Below, piece after piece: positions 1 through 8,593 of a DNA stretch of 64,000 bases. The notes under the pieces are model-generated. The model was not told the DNA's origin, did no database searches, and was given only the letters and a program-made list of their open reading frames with translations. Both the position numbers and the translations under genes were made by a program. Within the stretch, counting starts at the first letter, position 1. Every line of letters begins with the position of its first letter. This stretch comes from Deferribacter desulfuricans SSM1 (GTDB lineage: Bacteria; Chrysiogenota; Deferribacteres; Deferribacterales; Deferribacteraceae): contig NC_013939.1 of NCBI RefSeq assembly GCF_000010985.1, positions 1,517,501 to 1,581,500 of the forward strand, in the 5' to 3' direction.

Positions 1-374
1 AAAATTTGAGGAAAAACTCTTGTGTCAGTACCCCAAAAAATCTGAACTATAGATTTTAAAACAGAGGAAAGTCCAATGGTAAGCATAATGATAGATATAA
101 TGGGTTCACCTATCATCTTTCGTAAAAAAACTTTTTCAATCAAAAATCCAAAAAAGAACATAAAAACAAAAGTCAAAACAAATGATGGAATAAAAGGGAT
201 TTTAAATGATGTAGTTAAATATAAACATATATATGCACCGATAAGAAGCAACTCACCCTGCGCAAAATTTACAACCCCTGTGGCTTTATAGATCAACGTA
301 AAACCTAGAGCAAGCAAAGCATATATACTTCCAACCACCAAACCAGTTATTATCAAATTAAAGAAAAGTTCCAT
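1..374 (-). CDS. livH: Branched-chain amino-acid ABC permease LivH, 3' end beyond the window
   Basis: Inner-membrane permease of a LivFGHMK-type high-affinity importer for branched-chain amino acids. The frame is open from an ATG at 374 down to base 1 (about 124 codons) and runs off the window, so only the N-terminal part is seen. The translation begins MELFFNLIITGLVVGSIYAL and contains the family hallmark VVNFAQGELL, followed by hydrophobic membrane segments. It starts 8 bases after the stop of the acyl-CoA synthetase, with livG ahead of that, so all three are probably co-transcribed. The plus-strand frame at 76-291 is its shadow. The family is clear; the true substrate is not shown. Confidence 0.9.
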   Translation of the reverse strand, partial: MELFFNLIITGLVVGSIYALLALGFTLIYKATGVVNFAQGELLLIGAYICLYLTTSFKIPFIPSFVLTFVFMFFFGFLIEKVFLRKMIGEPIISIIMLTIGLSSVLKSIVQIFWGTDTRVFPQI

Positions 375-382
375 AAGCTCCC

Positions 383-2281
383 TCAATCATACAGTTGATA
401 TATTTTCAACACAGTTTTTATCTTTCTATCTCTACCATCTTGAAGTTTTATAGTAGCTTCAATCTCAATATCCTTGGCATCTGAATATAAAGCGCTCACT
501 ATCTCTTTGTATTTTTCCTCAATAAATCCTCTTCTCACTTTTCTGGTTCTCGTCAACTCGCCATCATCTGCATCAAATTCTTTATACAATAAAACAAACT
601 TTTTAATCTTGTGCTCATCTTTAAGCTGTTCATTGACTTTCCTAACTTCATTAGCAACTAATTCATAAACTTCATCTTTAGATGATAAATCGGTATAGGT
701 AGTATAAGCTATTTTTTTGTTTTCAGCCCATTTACCAACAATACCAAAATCAATATTTAATATTGTTGTAATAAAATCTCTTTTATTACCCAAAACAACC
801 GCTTCTTTAATATAAGGGCTAAATTTCAATTTGTTTTCTATAAACTGAGGTGAAAACATAGTGCCATCATTTAGATACATTAAATCTTTTTTTCTATCTA
901 TTACCACAAGCTTACCATTTTCATCAAAATAACCAGCATCACCAGAGTACAACCACCCATCTTTCAATGTTTCTTGAGTTGCCTTTTCATCCTTGTAATA
1001 CCCCTTAAACACAGCTGGACTTTTTGATATGATTTCTCCATCTTCTGTTATTTTTATCTCTGTCCCCTCTATCGGTTTACCTACGGAAGTAAAGTCGATA
1101 TCATCATCTCTATGGATACAAGAAATACCTGAAATTTCAGTTTGCCCATAAATCTGTTTTAGGCTTACCCCTATAGCATGGAAAAACCTAAAAGTATCAG
1201 GCCCAAGAGCAGCACCACCTGTCATAGCACTTCTCAATTTACAAAACCCAAGACGTTCTTTTAATTTTCTAAAGAGAAAAATGTAAGCCAATCTATATTT
1301 TAAATTTTGCAAAAAAGTAGGTTCCTTTTTTTCAAATTTTAAATCGGCATACTCATAACCAATTTTTATACACTTGTTAAAAACATAATTTTTGAATTTA
1401 GTGGAATCCATCATCTTCATAAATACTGTTGATGCAAGATTCTCCCATACTCTTGGCGGTGAAAAAATTATATGTGGACCAATCTCTTTCATATCATTTT
1501 GAACGGTATCTGCACTTTCAGGAAAGTTTACAACAAACCCAAAAATTTGAGCACTGGCTACACTCATCATCTGCTCACCGATCCATGGTAAAGGCAAAAA
1601 AGATACAAAATCATCTGTTTCATATTTAGGATCTGCCTTAGCTAAACTGGTTGACATAAAAATCAAATTTTTATGGGTCAACATTGCAACTTTAGGTTTA
1701 GATGTGGTACCAGAAGTGGTACACATTACAGCGATATCTTCTTCTGTCACTTCACTTGATTTTTCGTGAAAAAACTTTTCTAATTCCTTTAAATCTAAAT
1801 CAAAATTTATCGCATCTTCAAAATAAATCAAATCTTCAATATCAGCATACAAATACATCCCCCTGTCATCATAATAAACTATTTTTTTGATATTTTCACA
1901 TTTATCCTTAATTTCTAATACTTTATCAACCTGCTCTTGATCTTCAGCAACAACTATTTTAGCTTCAGTTGTGTTTAAAAGATACTCGATCTCATCAGAA
2001 ACTGAATCTTGGTAAATGCCTACTGGATAAGCTTTTAAAAGCTGTGCGGCAAATTCACAAATCAACCATTCTGGTTTATTGTCTCCAATAATAGCAACTG
2101 TATCACCACTTTTCACACCAATCGATTCCAAATAATGTGCAAATTTAACCACTTTTACAAAATAATCTTTCCAAGTTATCTCTTTCCATATCCCCAAATC
2201 TTTTTCTCTTAATGCAACTTTATCAGCTTTCCTTTTGTAATTTTCATAAAAGTAATCTAACAAACTTTTTTTCACAGCCAT
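383..2281 (-). CDS. AMP-forming long-chain acyl-CoA synthetase (FadD-like)
   Basis: Adenylate-forming ligase that makes acyl-CoA from a carboxylic acid, ATP and CoA. The 632-residue length suits the long-chain subgroup. The AMP-binding P-loop-like motif TSGTTSKPKVAMLTHKN lies near residue 190. The hinge region YSGDAGYFDENGKLVVIDRK is near 445-465, followed by KKDLMYLNDGTMFSP, where many relatives have a GG pair. The start overlaps the livG stop by 10 bases, and livH follows 8 bases later. An acyl-CoA synthetase set among liv genes is a recurrent arrangement in Deferribacterota and Desulfobacterota. The imported substrate could therefore be an aromatic or branched carboxylate that is immediately activated, which is inference. 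Confidence 0.9.
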   Translation of the reverse strand: MAVKKSLLDYFYENYKRKADKVALREKDLGIWKEITWKDYFVKVVKFAHYLESIGVKSGDTVAIIGDNKPEWLICEFAAQLLKAYPVGIYQDSVSDEIEYLLNTTEAKIVVAEDQEQVDKVLEIKDKCENIKKIVYYDDRGMYLYADIEDLIYFEDAINFDLDLKELEKFFHEKSSEVTEEDIAVMCTTSGTTSKPKVAMLTHKNLIFMSTSLAKADPKYETDDFVSFLPLPWIGEQMMSVASAQIFGFVVNFPESADTVQNDMKEIGPHIIFSPPRVWENLASTVFMKMMDSTKFKNYVFNKCIKIGYEYADLKFEKKEPTFLQNLKYRLAYIFLFRKLKERLGFCKLRSAMTGGAALGPDTFRFFHAIGVSLKQIYGQTEISGISCIHRDDDIDFTSVGKPIEGTEIKITEDGEIISKSPAVFKGYYKDEKATQETLKDGWLYSGDAGYFDENGKLVVIDRKKDLMYLNDGTMFSPQFIENKLKFSPYIKEAVVLGNKRDFITTILNIDFGIVGKWAENKKIAYTTYTDLSSKDEVYELVANEVRKVNEQLKDEHKIKKFVLLYKEFDADDGELTRTRKVRRGFIEEKYKEIVSALYSDAKDIEIEATIKLQDGRDRKIKTVLKIYQLYD

Positions 2282-3036
2282 TTCTCTTCACCAAGATAAG
2301 CAGACAATACTCTTTCATTGTTTATAACTTCTGAAGGTGTGCCCTCACAAACCTTTTCGCCAAAATCTAAAGCCATTATCCTATGTGAAATATCCATTAC
2401 TACATTCATATCATGCTCAATCAAAATAATCGTGGTATTTAGTTCTTCATTAATATCTAAGATATACCTTGCCATATCTTCTGTTTCTTCCATATTCATT
2501 CCAGCCATCGGCTCATCCAGAAGTAATAGCTTTGGCTCAAGGCATAAAGCTCTAGCAAGCTCTACCCTCTTTTGAAGACCATAAGAAAGCTCATAAACAT
2601 ATTTTTTCCTGACATGATTCAAATTTAAATAATCAATTACTTTCTCTACCACCTCTCTATGTCTAACTTCTTCATTTAAAGCTTTACCAAAATAAAAAAT
2701 AGAAGAAAACAGACCATATTTAATATATATATGTCTCGAGAGCATTAGATTATCCAAAACTGTCATCCCTTTAAATAGTTCAAGATTTTGAAAAGTTCTA
2801 ACCAGTCCAAGCCTAGATCTTTTATGAACGGATATTCTAGTGATATCTTCACCCTCAAATTTGATACTCCCCCTGTTTGGGAAATAAATACCGGATATTG
2901 TATTTAAAACACTCGTTTTACCAGCACCATTTGGACCAATAATTGAAAAAATCTCACCTTTATTAACAGTAAAACTAACCCCAGCTATAGCCATAATTCC
3001 GCCAAAGCTGAGATATATTCTTTTCACCTCTAACAA
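2272..3036 (-). CDS. livG: Branched-chain amino-acid ABC transporter ATPase LivG
   Basis: Cytoplasmic ATPase subunit of the Liv importer, 254 residues, the usual LivG size. Walker A is GPNGAGKT near residue 35, the ABC signature is the variant LSYGLQKRVELA near 150, and Walker B is LLLLDEPMAGM. The long insertion between Walker A and the signature is typical of LivG rather than LivF. The start codon is TTG at 3036: a Shine-Dalgarno AGAGG lies 6-7 bases upstream and no ATG fits. It is the first gene of the operon, served by the promoter at 3077-3105, and overlaps the acyl-CoA synthetase start. Confidence 0.9.
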   Translation of the reverse strand: MLEVKRIYLSFGGIMAIAGVSFTVNKGEIFSIIGPNGAGKTSVLNTISGIYFPNRGSIKFEGEDITRISVHKRSRLGLVRTFQNLELFKGMTVLDNLMLSRHIYIKYGLFSSIFYFGKALNEEVRHREVVEKVIDYLNLNHVRKKYVYELSYGLQKRVELARALCLEPKLLLLDEPMAGMNMEETEDMARYILDINEELNTTIILIEHDMNVVMDISHRIMALDFGEKVCEGTPSEVINNERVLSAYLGEEKWL

Positions 3037-3076
3037 AACAAACCTCTTTAAAACAACTTTTTATTAAACTTAATTA

Positions 3077-3105
3077 ATTTTAACTAAACAGAGAGACTAA
3101 GTCAA
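3077..3105 (-). promoter_or_regulatory. Sigma-70-type promoter of the livG operon
   Basis: On the minus strand TTGACT (3105-3100) is followed by a 17-base spacer and TAAAAT (3082-3077). This is close to consensus and ends about 40 bases before the livG start. No operator was recognised. Confidence 0.65.
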
Positions 3106-3244
3106 CAGGATTTTCAAAATAACTAAACTTTATTTAAACTTATTAAACATAAATAAAATTTTTTACTATTAAAAAAGAAATTAAACAAAACTATTTGAGT
3201 TATGAATGTTAAATATTAATTTAACCTTTTGAAACTGTTGAAGT

Positions 3245-3325
3245 CCTGAGATTGCTTCGGCAACTTTTGTTGCCTCGCAATGACCAAAAATGCCGTCATT
3301 GCGAGCGTTAGCGAAGCAATCTGGG
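3245..3325. repeat. REPIN-like inverted pair, copy A
   Basis: Left hairpin ATTGCTTCG...CGCAATGAC (3251-3284) and right hairpin GTCATTGCGAG...GCGAAGCAATCT (3295-3322) face each other around a 10-base centre. Each half is itself a hairpin because ATTGC pairs with GCAAT. The left half carries an inner palindrome GGCAAC/GTTGCC, while the right half has the shorter tip CGTTAGCG. Related copies lie at 3406, 7854, 32491, 35233, 45417 and 53736. Confidence 0.85.
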
Positions 3326-3405
3326 GTTTTTAAGCAATTATTATTCGACACTCACAATTAAAATATATTACATATTAGATTAACTTCTTGAAAATATTGT
3401 AAACT

Positions 3406-3440
3406 TGAGATTGCTTCGTAATAAAGCTCTTCGCAATGAC
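3406..3440. repeat. Single REP-like hairpin, copy B
   Basis: One hairpin unit, TGAGATTGCTTCG...TTCGCAATGAC, without an opposing partner. It lies 80 bases from copy A and just outside the stop of the PATAN/J-domain gene. Confidence 0.75.
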
Positions 3441-3449
3441 AATAAGAAA

Positions 3450-5822
3450 CTAATTAACACCTAATTTCCTTTTGTAAAAATCTACTTTGTGTGAGAGACT
3501 CTTAAATTCTGATTCAAATTTTTTTAATACTTGCTTAGCTTTTTCGAGTTTCTTAAGCCTTATTGCAGCATCTAAATAGGCATAATATAAATTGGGGTCA
3601 TTGAAATTATAAAATTTTGTATCATCTAATATTTCAAACCCATTTGCAAAATCACCTCTTTTAATCAAAGCAAGCCCATAATAAGCCTTTATCTCCTCAT
3701 CCATATTAAAGTTTTCATAAGCTTTTATAAAAGCTTCGCAGGCATCAGAGATCCTACCCATATTTAAATAAACTTTACCACTTGTCAATAACTGTTCAGC
3801 CAAAAAAATCTTTTTTGCATCAATTTTAAGTTTACTCTCTTCTTCCTGTTCATGTTTCACTAAGTAATCAAATGCCTCTTTAAGAGTTCTAAATATTTCT
3901 TCAGCTATAGTTTTTCTTTCTTTGTCTTCAAAAAGGTCAGGATGATATTTTTTAGACATTTCAACATATTTTTTCTTAACTTCATCAATATTATAATTAT
4001 CTTTTTTTACTCCAAATATTTCAAACGGATTTTTGTTTTGTAAATCGTGCAATAAGTTTTTTAGCTCTTCAACTTTCAAAAGGTATCTCCCTGTAGGTTT
4101 CAAATATTCCAAATAAAATAATATTTTCAAAATATTTATTTCAAAAGTCGATAAATTTCTAAGACTAACAGGATCTATCGAATTTTCATCAAATTTATCA
4201 ATTAAATTTTTTATTACTACATAATTATCAAATAGTTCTAAAATCTTTTCAGAATCAGTTGTTAACTCATAATATTGCCCCAAATCAAAATCTAAATTTA
4301 ACTCTTTATCAACAGTTGTTAATGTAAGAGCAATCAAATAAAGAAGATTTATATTTATATTTATTTCATAACCAAAGAAATCATTAAAAGCAAAAATATT
4401 TGATATAGCTTTCGATTTTATAATTTCCCTAACCAACATATTACAATACATCTCTAAACTTTTTTCCAATTCATCAATCTTAAAAATATTTTCATTAATA
4501 AGTTTGTTAAACAAATATTCAAAATCATCAGTATTAAAACTTTTACCCAAAAATTTTTCTAAATAACTAATAACACTATATTTATCAGAAACTGAATACC
4601 CCATTACAAACTTACCTGATTTAAAGTACAAAATTGCTTTCATCTCATCAGTTATTGTTTCCAAAGAACCTGACATCTCATTTTTAATAATCTCCAACAG
4701 AACCAAAATTGTATCTTCAGGAAGTTCTTTGGTTTCTTTTTTCTTTATTTCTTTTAGTAAAACCACACCCATTTTATAAAGTTTTAACAAAATCAGCTTA
4801 AGCTCAATTTTTTCGATATTGCAAACTTTTCTTAAATCATCAAAACAAGGATGCTCACCTAACCTAGAAACAACATATCCATCTTTTGGAGTCAAGTATA
4901 TTTTCTGATCAAGCAACTTAATATTATTAACTTTAAAGCATGCTTTTTCACCACCAAGCTTTTTCTCAAATGCATTATCTGTAAAAATTACAAGATTTTT
5001 GTAAAAATTTTTTATAGCTACACCTTTACCATACTTCTGATAAAGGTCTTTAATCAAGATATAAGAATCGTAAACTCTACCCTTTCCAAAGAGTTCTAAA
5101 GCAATCAAAAATTTTATAGATGGGTCATATGGATCTGACCTTGTTCCAATTTTTTCAATTTTCTTGTTCATAAACAGGTCATAAAGTTGTTTATATACAT
5201 CGATATAATCACCACCTATAGTGTAAATAATCTCATGAACAGTTTTTTTACCATCAATAACATCTTTAAATTGCTCACTTATATTTGAATTGTCAGATAT
5301 TTTTATAACATCACTCTCTTTCAAAACTTTTCTATAAAGCTCCAATTCGTCATGTCTTCTAATTGATTCAAATAAAACTTCTTCAACTTTAATCTTTACA
5401 TAATATTTATATTTTTGTTCACCCTCTTCAAAATAGAAAAAACCCTGATCCCAATCCAACAAATATGTTGTAAGTTCTATCGTTTGTTGTTTTAATGCAA
5501 AAATCAAATCATCTTCAGTAATTGCGCCACTTTGAACTAATAGCTGTCCAAAAGGTATTTTGTTTTTGATTTGAAGCTTTAAAATGTTGGCCAGAGTTTT
5601 TTTATCCAATTTTTTAAATCTAATTAAGATACTCCCTAAAAGAAAATCAGGGATATTAGATGATACATTTATTATATCTCCTTTTAAAAAAAATACTTTT
5701 ACTTCATGAATACCTCGTTGAAAAAAAACATAACCTGATCTCTGATTAGTAGCCACCCACTGATATATATCAGGTATTGACATAGATTTTAAATCGCCAA
5801 TCAATTGAGAACTAAATGCCAT
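3450..5822 (-). CDS. PATAN (DUF4388) - J-domain - TPR protein
   Basis: 790-residue cytoplasmic multidomain protein of unknown role. Residues 1 to about 150 match the DUF4388/PATAN style (GDLKSMSIPDIYQW, SGYVFF, then FGQLLVQSGAITEDDLIFAL as in GspE-N-like segments). A long central region, about 160-590, repeats parts of this pattern weakly. Residues about 598-655 form a J domain with its HPD at 627-629 inside SKKYHPDLF, so it could stimulate an Hsp70. Residues about 670-790 are helical TPR-like repeats. There is no signal peptide or membrane segment. Its first bases overlap the stop of the inositol monophosphatase by 11 bases. PATAN proteins often act in two-component or motility signalling, which makes that role plausible but unproven. 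Confidence 0.75.
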   Translation of the reverse strand: MAFSSQLIGDLKSMSIPDIYQWVATNQRSGYVFFQRGIHEVKVFFLKGDIINVSSNIPDFLLGSILIRFKKLDKKTLANILKLQIKNKIPFGQLLVQSGAITEDDLIFALKQQTIELTTYLLDWDQGFFYFEEGEQKYKYYVKIKVEEVLFESIRRHDELELYRKVLKESDVIKISDNSNISEQFKDVIDGKKTVHEIIYTIGGDYIDVYKQLYDLFMNKKIEKIGTRSDPYDPSIKFLIALELFGKGRVYDSYILIKDLYQKYGKGVAIKNFYKNLVIFTDNAFEKKLGGEKACFKVNNIKLLDQKIYLTPKDGYVVSRLGEHPCFDDLRKVCNIEKIELKLILLKLYKMGVVLLKEIKKKETKELPEDTILVLLEIIKNEMSGSLETITDEMKAILYFKSGKFVMGYSVSDKYSVISYLEKFLGKSFNTDDFEYLFNKLINENIFKIDELEKSLEMYCNMLVREIIKSKAISNIFAFNDFFGYEINININLLYLIALTLTTVDKELNLDFDLGQYYELTTDSEKILELFDNYVVIKNLIDKFDENSIDPVSLRNLSTFEINILKILFYLEYLKPTGRYLLKVEELKNLLHDLQNKNPFEIFGVKKDNYNIDEVKKKYVEMSKKYHPDLFEDKERKTIAEEIFRTLKEAFDYLVKHEQEEESKLKIDAKKIFLAEQLLTSGKVYLNMGRISDACEAFIKAYENFNMDEEIKAYYGLALIKRGDFANGFEILDDTKFYNFNDPNLYYAYLDAAIRLKKLEKAKQVLKKFESEFKSLSHKVDFYKRKLGVN

Positions 5823-6576
5823 TTAAAATCCTCAAAAGCTCATTAGTTATATTTCCATTTGTAGCTACAATATAATCATCAGAAAAATTATATACTTCTC
5901 CTCTTTTATTTAAAACTGCACCACCAGCTTCTTCTACAATAATCTTGCCAGCTACAATATCCCACGGTTTCAACCCAGTTTCATAATAACCATCAAAAAC
6001 CCCTTTAGCGACATAACATAAATCAATGGCAGCTGAACCTGCTCTTCTAATGCCTCTACTACTTTTTAATACTTTTTCTAAAATATCCATTAATTCGTCT
6101 ATATTTCTCTCAACAGATGAATATGGGAAACCCGTTGCAATAAGAGAATTTCTAATATCATTAGTATTTGAAACATTTATCATTTCATCATTTAAATAAG
6201 CACCTTTGCCACTTTCTGCATAAAATATTTCATTCAAAATAGGGTTAAATACTACACCAATTTTTCTATCATCTGAAATATAAGCAATCGACACTGCTAC
6301 AAAAGGGAACCCATGGACAAAATTAGTTGTCCCATCAATTGGATCTACAAAAAATGCTTTATCAAAATTTAAATTTCCATCAAAAGATTCCTCAGCAACT
6401 ATACTAACATCAGAAAAATTATCTGATAATTTTAATTTTATAAACTCTTCTACCTTTACATCTATATCAGTAACTAAATCTATTTTCCCTTTGTGATAAA
6501 CATTAACATTTTGATAAAAATATTCTTTAATTATTTTACCCGCATCAAAAGCTAACTTCTTTAAAAAATCAATCAT
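5812..6576 (-). CDS. suhB: Inositol monophosphatase family protein (SuhB-like)
   Basis: Mg-dependent, Li-sensitive phosphatase family acting on inositol-1-phosphate or related sugar phosphates; SuhB also serves in rRNA antitermination in enterobacteria. At 254 residues it has the full family length. The metal site is visible: EES near residue 62, DPIDGTTNFVHGFP near 78-91, and the C-terminal KPWDIVAGKIIVEEAGG. It overlaps the next gene by 11 bases and follows the ZapE-like gene by 9 bases, so the three are probably co-transcribed. Substrate cannot be told from sequence. Confidence 0.85.
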   Translation of the reverse strand: MIDFLKKLAFDAGKIIKEYFYQNVNVYHKGKIDLVTDIDVKVEEFIKLKLSDNFSDVSIVAEESFDGNLNFDKAFFVDPIDGTTNFVHGFPFVAVSIAYISDDRKIGVVFNPILNEIFYAESGKGAYLNDEMINVSNTNDIRNSLIATGFPYSSVERNIDELMDILEKVLKSSRGIRRAGSAAIDLCYVAKGVFDGYYETGLKPWDIVAGKIIVEEAGGAVLNKRGEVYNFSDDYIVATNGNITNELLRILNGI

Positions 6577-6585
6577 ATTACACCA

Positions 6586-7653
6586 TTATTTATTATAAAA
6601 TATAGCCAACTCACTCATTCTCGAATAGCAACGCTTTAATTTTTTTTCAAAACAAGACTCCATCATCTCTCTTGAAAAAATATCTTCTAACCCATAATCT
6701 GACTTTATAAAAAGTTTTGTATTATAATAATAGCACACATCAACAAAATGTGTAAATCTTAATGCGCTATTTAGCATCGGAAAGGGTTTTAAATCTCTAA
6801 TAAATATTGCTTCTACCTGCTCCGGAATAACATAAAATCTAAATGGATGTACCTTTTCTAACTGTTCCATAAGTTCTTCAAACTGAACAACACATTTTTT
6901 TCTATCACCTTTACAACTATATTCTCCGTAAGCAGTTTCAAAGGTCCTTTCATCAATATTCTTTTTCCACTCTCTATTTTTCTTTCTGTAATCTTCACCA
7001 TCAATTTTAACTACCCTAAAGGTATCAGCAATTACCCCCATCTCTCTTTTAAATTCATCAGCTTGGAATCTATCTTTGCCCAAATCTGATGGCAATGTAT
7101 TAGAAGTAGTTATTATCAAAGTGTTTTTATTTATTTCTTCAAAAAACTTAGCCATCATTCTAACTGTAGCAGGATCATCTATTTCAAACTCATCAATAAG
7201 CAACAAGTCATATTTTGAAAATATTTTTATACTTTCACTTATACCTAAGTAATTTATATAATAACACATTTCAGAAAAAGACATAAAAGCTTTTTTACAT
7301 TTTGCTAAATTATAACAAGCAGCTAACAAATGTGTTTTACCTACACCATAACCGCCATCAAGGTATACATTTTTTATGTTTGAATTGTTATTATTGTTAT
7401 TACTTTTTGAGAAAATATCAAAAAAAGATTTCTTTTTAGGCGAAACAGTATTTTTATTACCATTTAACTTATTTATTTTATTAAGAAGTAAATCTTTTAC
7501 TTCAGATTGAGATTTGTACCTTTCATCAGGAAAATAGTTTTCAAAAGAACAAGAATTAAATTTTGGATGAGGTTTTAAATTTTTTAAACTATCTTCAACA
7601 CTCACTTCAAATGAGATATCTCTAAATAACACTTCATTTTCAATACCAATCAT
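6586..7653 (-). CDS. zapE: AFG1/ZapE-like ATPase
   Basis: P-loop ATPase of the AFG1/ZapE family, cytoplasmic, linked in E. coli to FtsZ ring stability. The Walker A is GGYGVGKTHLLAACY, the Walker B LLLIDEFEIDDPATVRMMAK, and a sensor-like TTSNTLPSDL follows, with the family motif RFQADEFKREM. The ATG at 7653 is preferred over the adjacent TTG at 7656 because GGGGTGA lies just upstream. An Asn run near residue 90 sits in a variable loop. Family assignment is good; a role in division here is inference. Confidence 0.8.
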   Translation of the reverse strand: MIGIENEVLFRDISFEVSVEDSLKNLKPHPKFNSCSFENYFPDERYKSQSEVKDLLLNKINKLNGNKNTVSPKKKSFFDIFSKSNNNNNNSNIKNVYLDGGYGVGKTHLLAACYNLAKCKKAFMSFSEMCYYINYLGISESIKIFSKYDLLLIDEFEIDDPATVRMMAKFFEEINKNTLIITTSNTLPSDLGKDRFQADEFKREMGVIADTFRVVKIDGEDYRKKNREWKKNIDERTFETAYGEYSCKGDRKKCVVQFEELMEQLEKVHPFRFYVIPEQVEAIFIRDLKPFPMLNSALRFTHFVDVCYYYNTKLFIKSDYGLEDIFSREMMESCFEKKLKRCYSRMSELAIFYNK

Positions 7654-7692
7654 CAATCACCCCATAATTATATATCTTTTGAAAATATTGCG

Positions 7693-7735
7693 TGTAAAAT
7701 ATTTTATATCATTGGAATCATTTTAATATTTTACA
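7693..7735. repeat. 11-bp inverted repeat upstream of the ZapE-like gene
   Basis: TGTAAAATATT at 7693-7703 and its perfect reverse complement AATATTTTACA at 7725-7735 are separated by 21 bases. It lies 40-80 bases upstream of the gene start, where an operator or upstream promoter element would be. It may also be chance in AT-rich DNA. Confidence 0.4.
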
Positions 7736-7853
7736 ACATACTCCTTTTATTATAAAAATTAAAGTCACAATAACTTGTAAAAGTTAAAAAATCAACAGGG
7801 AACTGTTGAATAGAGTTGATGGTATTACATAATAATCTAACTTTTCATCACTA

Positions 7854-7911
7854 TTAGATTGCTTCGCTAACGCTCGCAATGACAGCATTTTTGGGTCATT
7901 GCGACCCCGCC
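7854..7911. repeat. REPIN-like element with truncated right half, copy C
   Basis: A full left hairpin AGATTGCTTCGCTAACGCTC continuing to GCAATGAC, then a centre, then only GGGTCATTGCGA of the right half before the match stops at CCCCGCC. The truncation suggests decay of a once complete inverted pair. Confidence 0.75.
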
Positions 7912-7981
7912 ATTTCTTGGCAGATGTTGAGTTTATAATTTTTGGAAATAATTTTTTAGTTTATTAAATTTGATTTTCTTT

Positions 7982-8011
7982 AAAAAAGAAAAGGAGGTGG
8001 ATACCCTCCTT
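7982..8011 (-). terminator. Rho-independent terminator of the thrS-rplT operon
   Basis: Stem AAGGAGG/CCTCCTT (8011-8005 with 7997-7991) with a 7-base loop, followed on the minus strand by TTCTTTTTTA. It lies immediately after the rplT stop. Confidence 0.85.
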
Positions 8012-8013
8012 CT

Positions 8014-8361
8014 TTATGCTGTTACTTTTTTTACTAACTTTTCGAATTCTTCTGGATTATTAATAGCCATTTCAGAAAGGACTTTTCTGTTGATTTCAAT
8101 ATTATTCTTCTTTAAAAGCCCTATAAACTTACTATAACTTAAACCATACTGTCTAACAGCTGCGTTTATTCTTACAATCCACAGCCTTCTAAAATCTCTT
8201 TTTCTTTGCTTCCTATCACGATAAGCATACACTAAAGCACGCTCTGCAGCTTCTCTACTTTTTCTGTAGACATTATTAGCTGCACCACGAAAACCTTTAG
8301 TAAGTTTTAACCATTTCTTTCTGCGTCTTCTCGTTTTAAATCCACCTTTTGCTCTTGGCAC
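8014..8361 (-). CDS. rplT: 50S ribosomal protein L20
   Basis: 115-residue L20, full length, binding 23S rRNA early in large-subunit assembly. It opens [20 protein letters not shown], very basic as expected, with the conserved block [18 protein letters not shown]. It is last in the thrS-infC-rpmI-rplT operon, 18 bases after rpmI and directly before a terminator. In several bacteria L20 represses this operon through the infC-rpmI RNA; I could not identify such a structure here. Confidence 0.97.
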   Translation of the reverse strand: MPRAKGGFKTRRRRKKWLKLTKGFRGAANNVYRKSREAAERALVYAYRDRKQRKRDFRRLWIVRINAAVRQYGLSYSKFIGLLKKNNIEINRKVLSEMAINNPEEFEKLVKKVTA

Positions 8362-8379
8362 TTCTTCCTCCTTTTTTCA

Positions 8380-8577
8380 CTATAAATAAGGTACTAATTT
8401 TTTGACGTTCTGGGCATCAGCTCCTTCCAGGATGCCAGGGTGGCGCAATGCGCGCTTTCTCTTTTTGGCCTTTGAGGAAAGGAGGTGCCTCAAGCCAGCC
8501 TTTTTGTACTTAACTTTTCCGCTGCCTGTAACTTTAAATCTCTTAGCAGCTCCCCTATGGGTTTTAACCTTTGGCAT
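8380..8577 (-). CDS. rpmI: 50S ribosomal protein L35
   Basis: 65-residue L35 with the characteristic MPKVKTHRGAAKRFKVTGSG start and basic middle KAKKRKRALRHP. The GGAGG ribosome site is 5-8 bases ahead of the ATG. It sits between infC and rplT with short gaps, the standard order. Confidence 0.97.
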   Translation of the reverse strand: MPKVKTHRGAAKRFKVTGSGKVKYKKAGLRHLLSSKAKKRKRALRHPGILEGADAQNVKKLVPYL

Positions 8578-8593
8578 TCAAACCTCCTGATCT

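Larger units (their letters stand above)
3037..3449. other. Intergenic region with livG promoter and two repeat copies
   Basis: This 413-base gap holds the livG leader and promoter at the low-coordinate side, then AT-rich sequence, then one inverted-pair repeat (3245-3325) and one single repeat (3406-3440). I see no open frame or RNA gene in it. Confidence 0.7.
7654..8013. other. Intergenic region between rplT and the ZapE-like gene
   Basis: About 360 bases without a gene. It contains the ZapE-side inverted repeat (7693-7735), a truncated REPIN-like element (7854-7911) and the rplT terminator (7982-8011). No frame of coding quality was seen. Confidence 0.7.

Noticed and set aside
76-291. 71-codon plus-strand frame at the window start
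   Set aside because: The opposite strand carries an unmistakable LivH N-terminus.
3245-3440. Possible CRISPR array
   Set aside because: Repeats are two unequal, differently oriented hairpin units without regular spacers, and the same unit is dispersed elsewhere.
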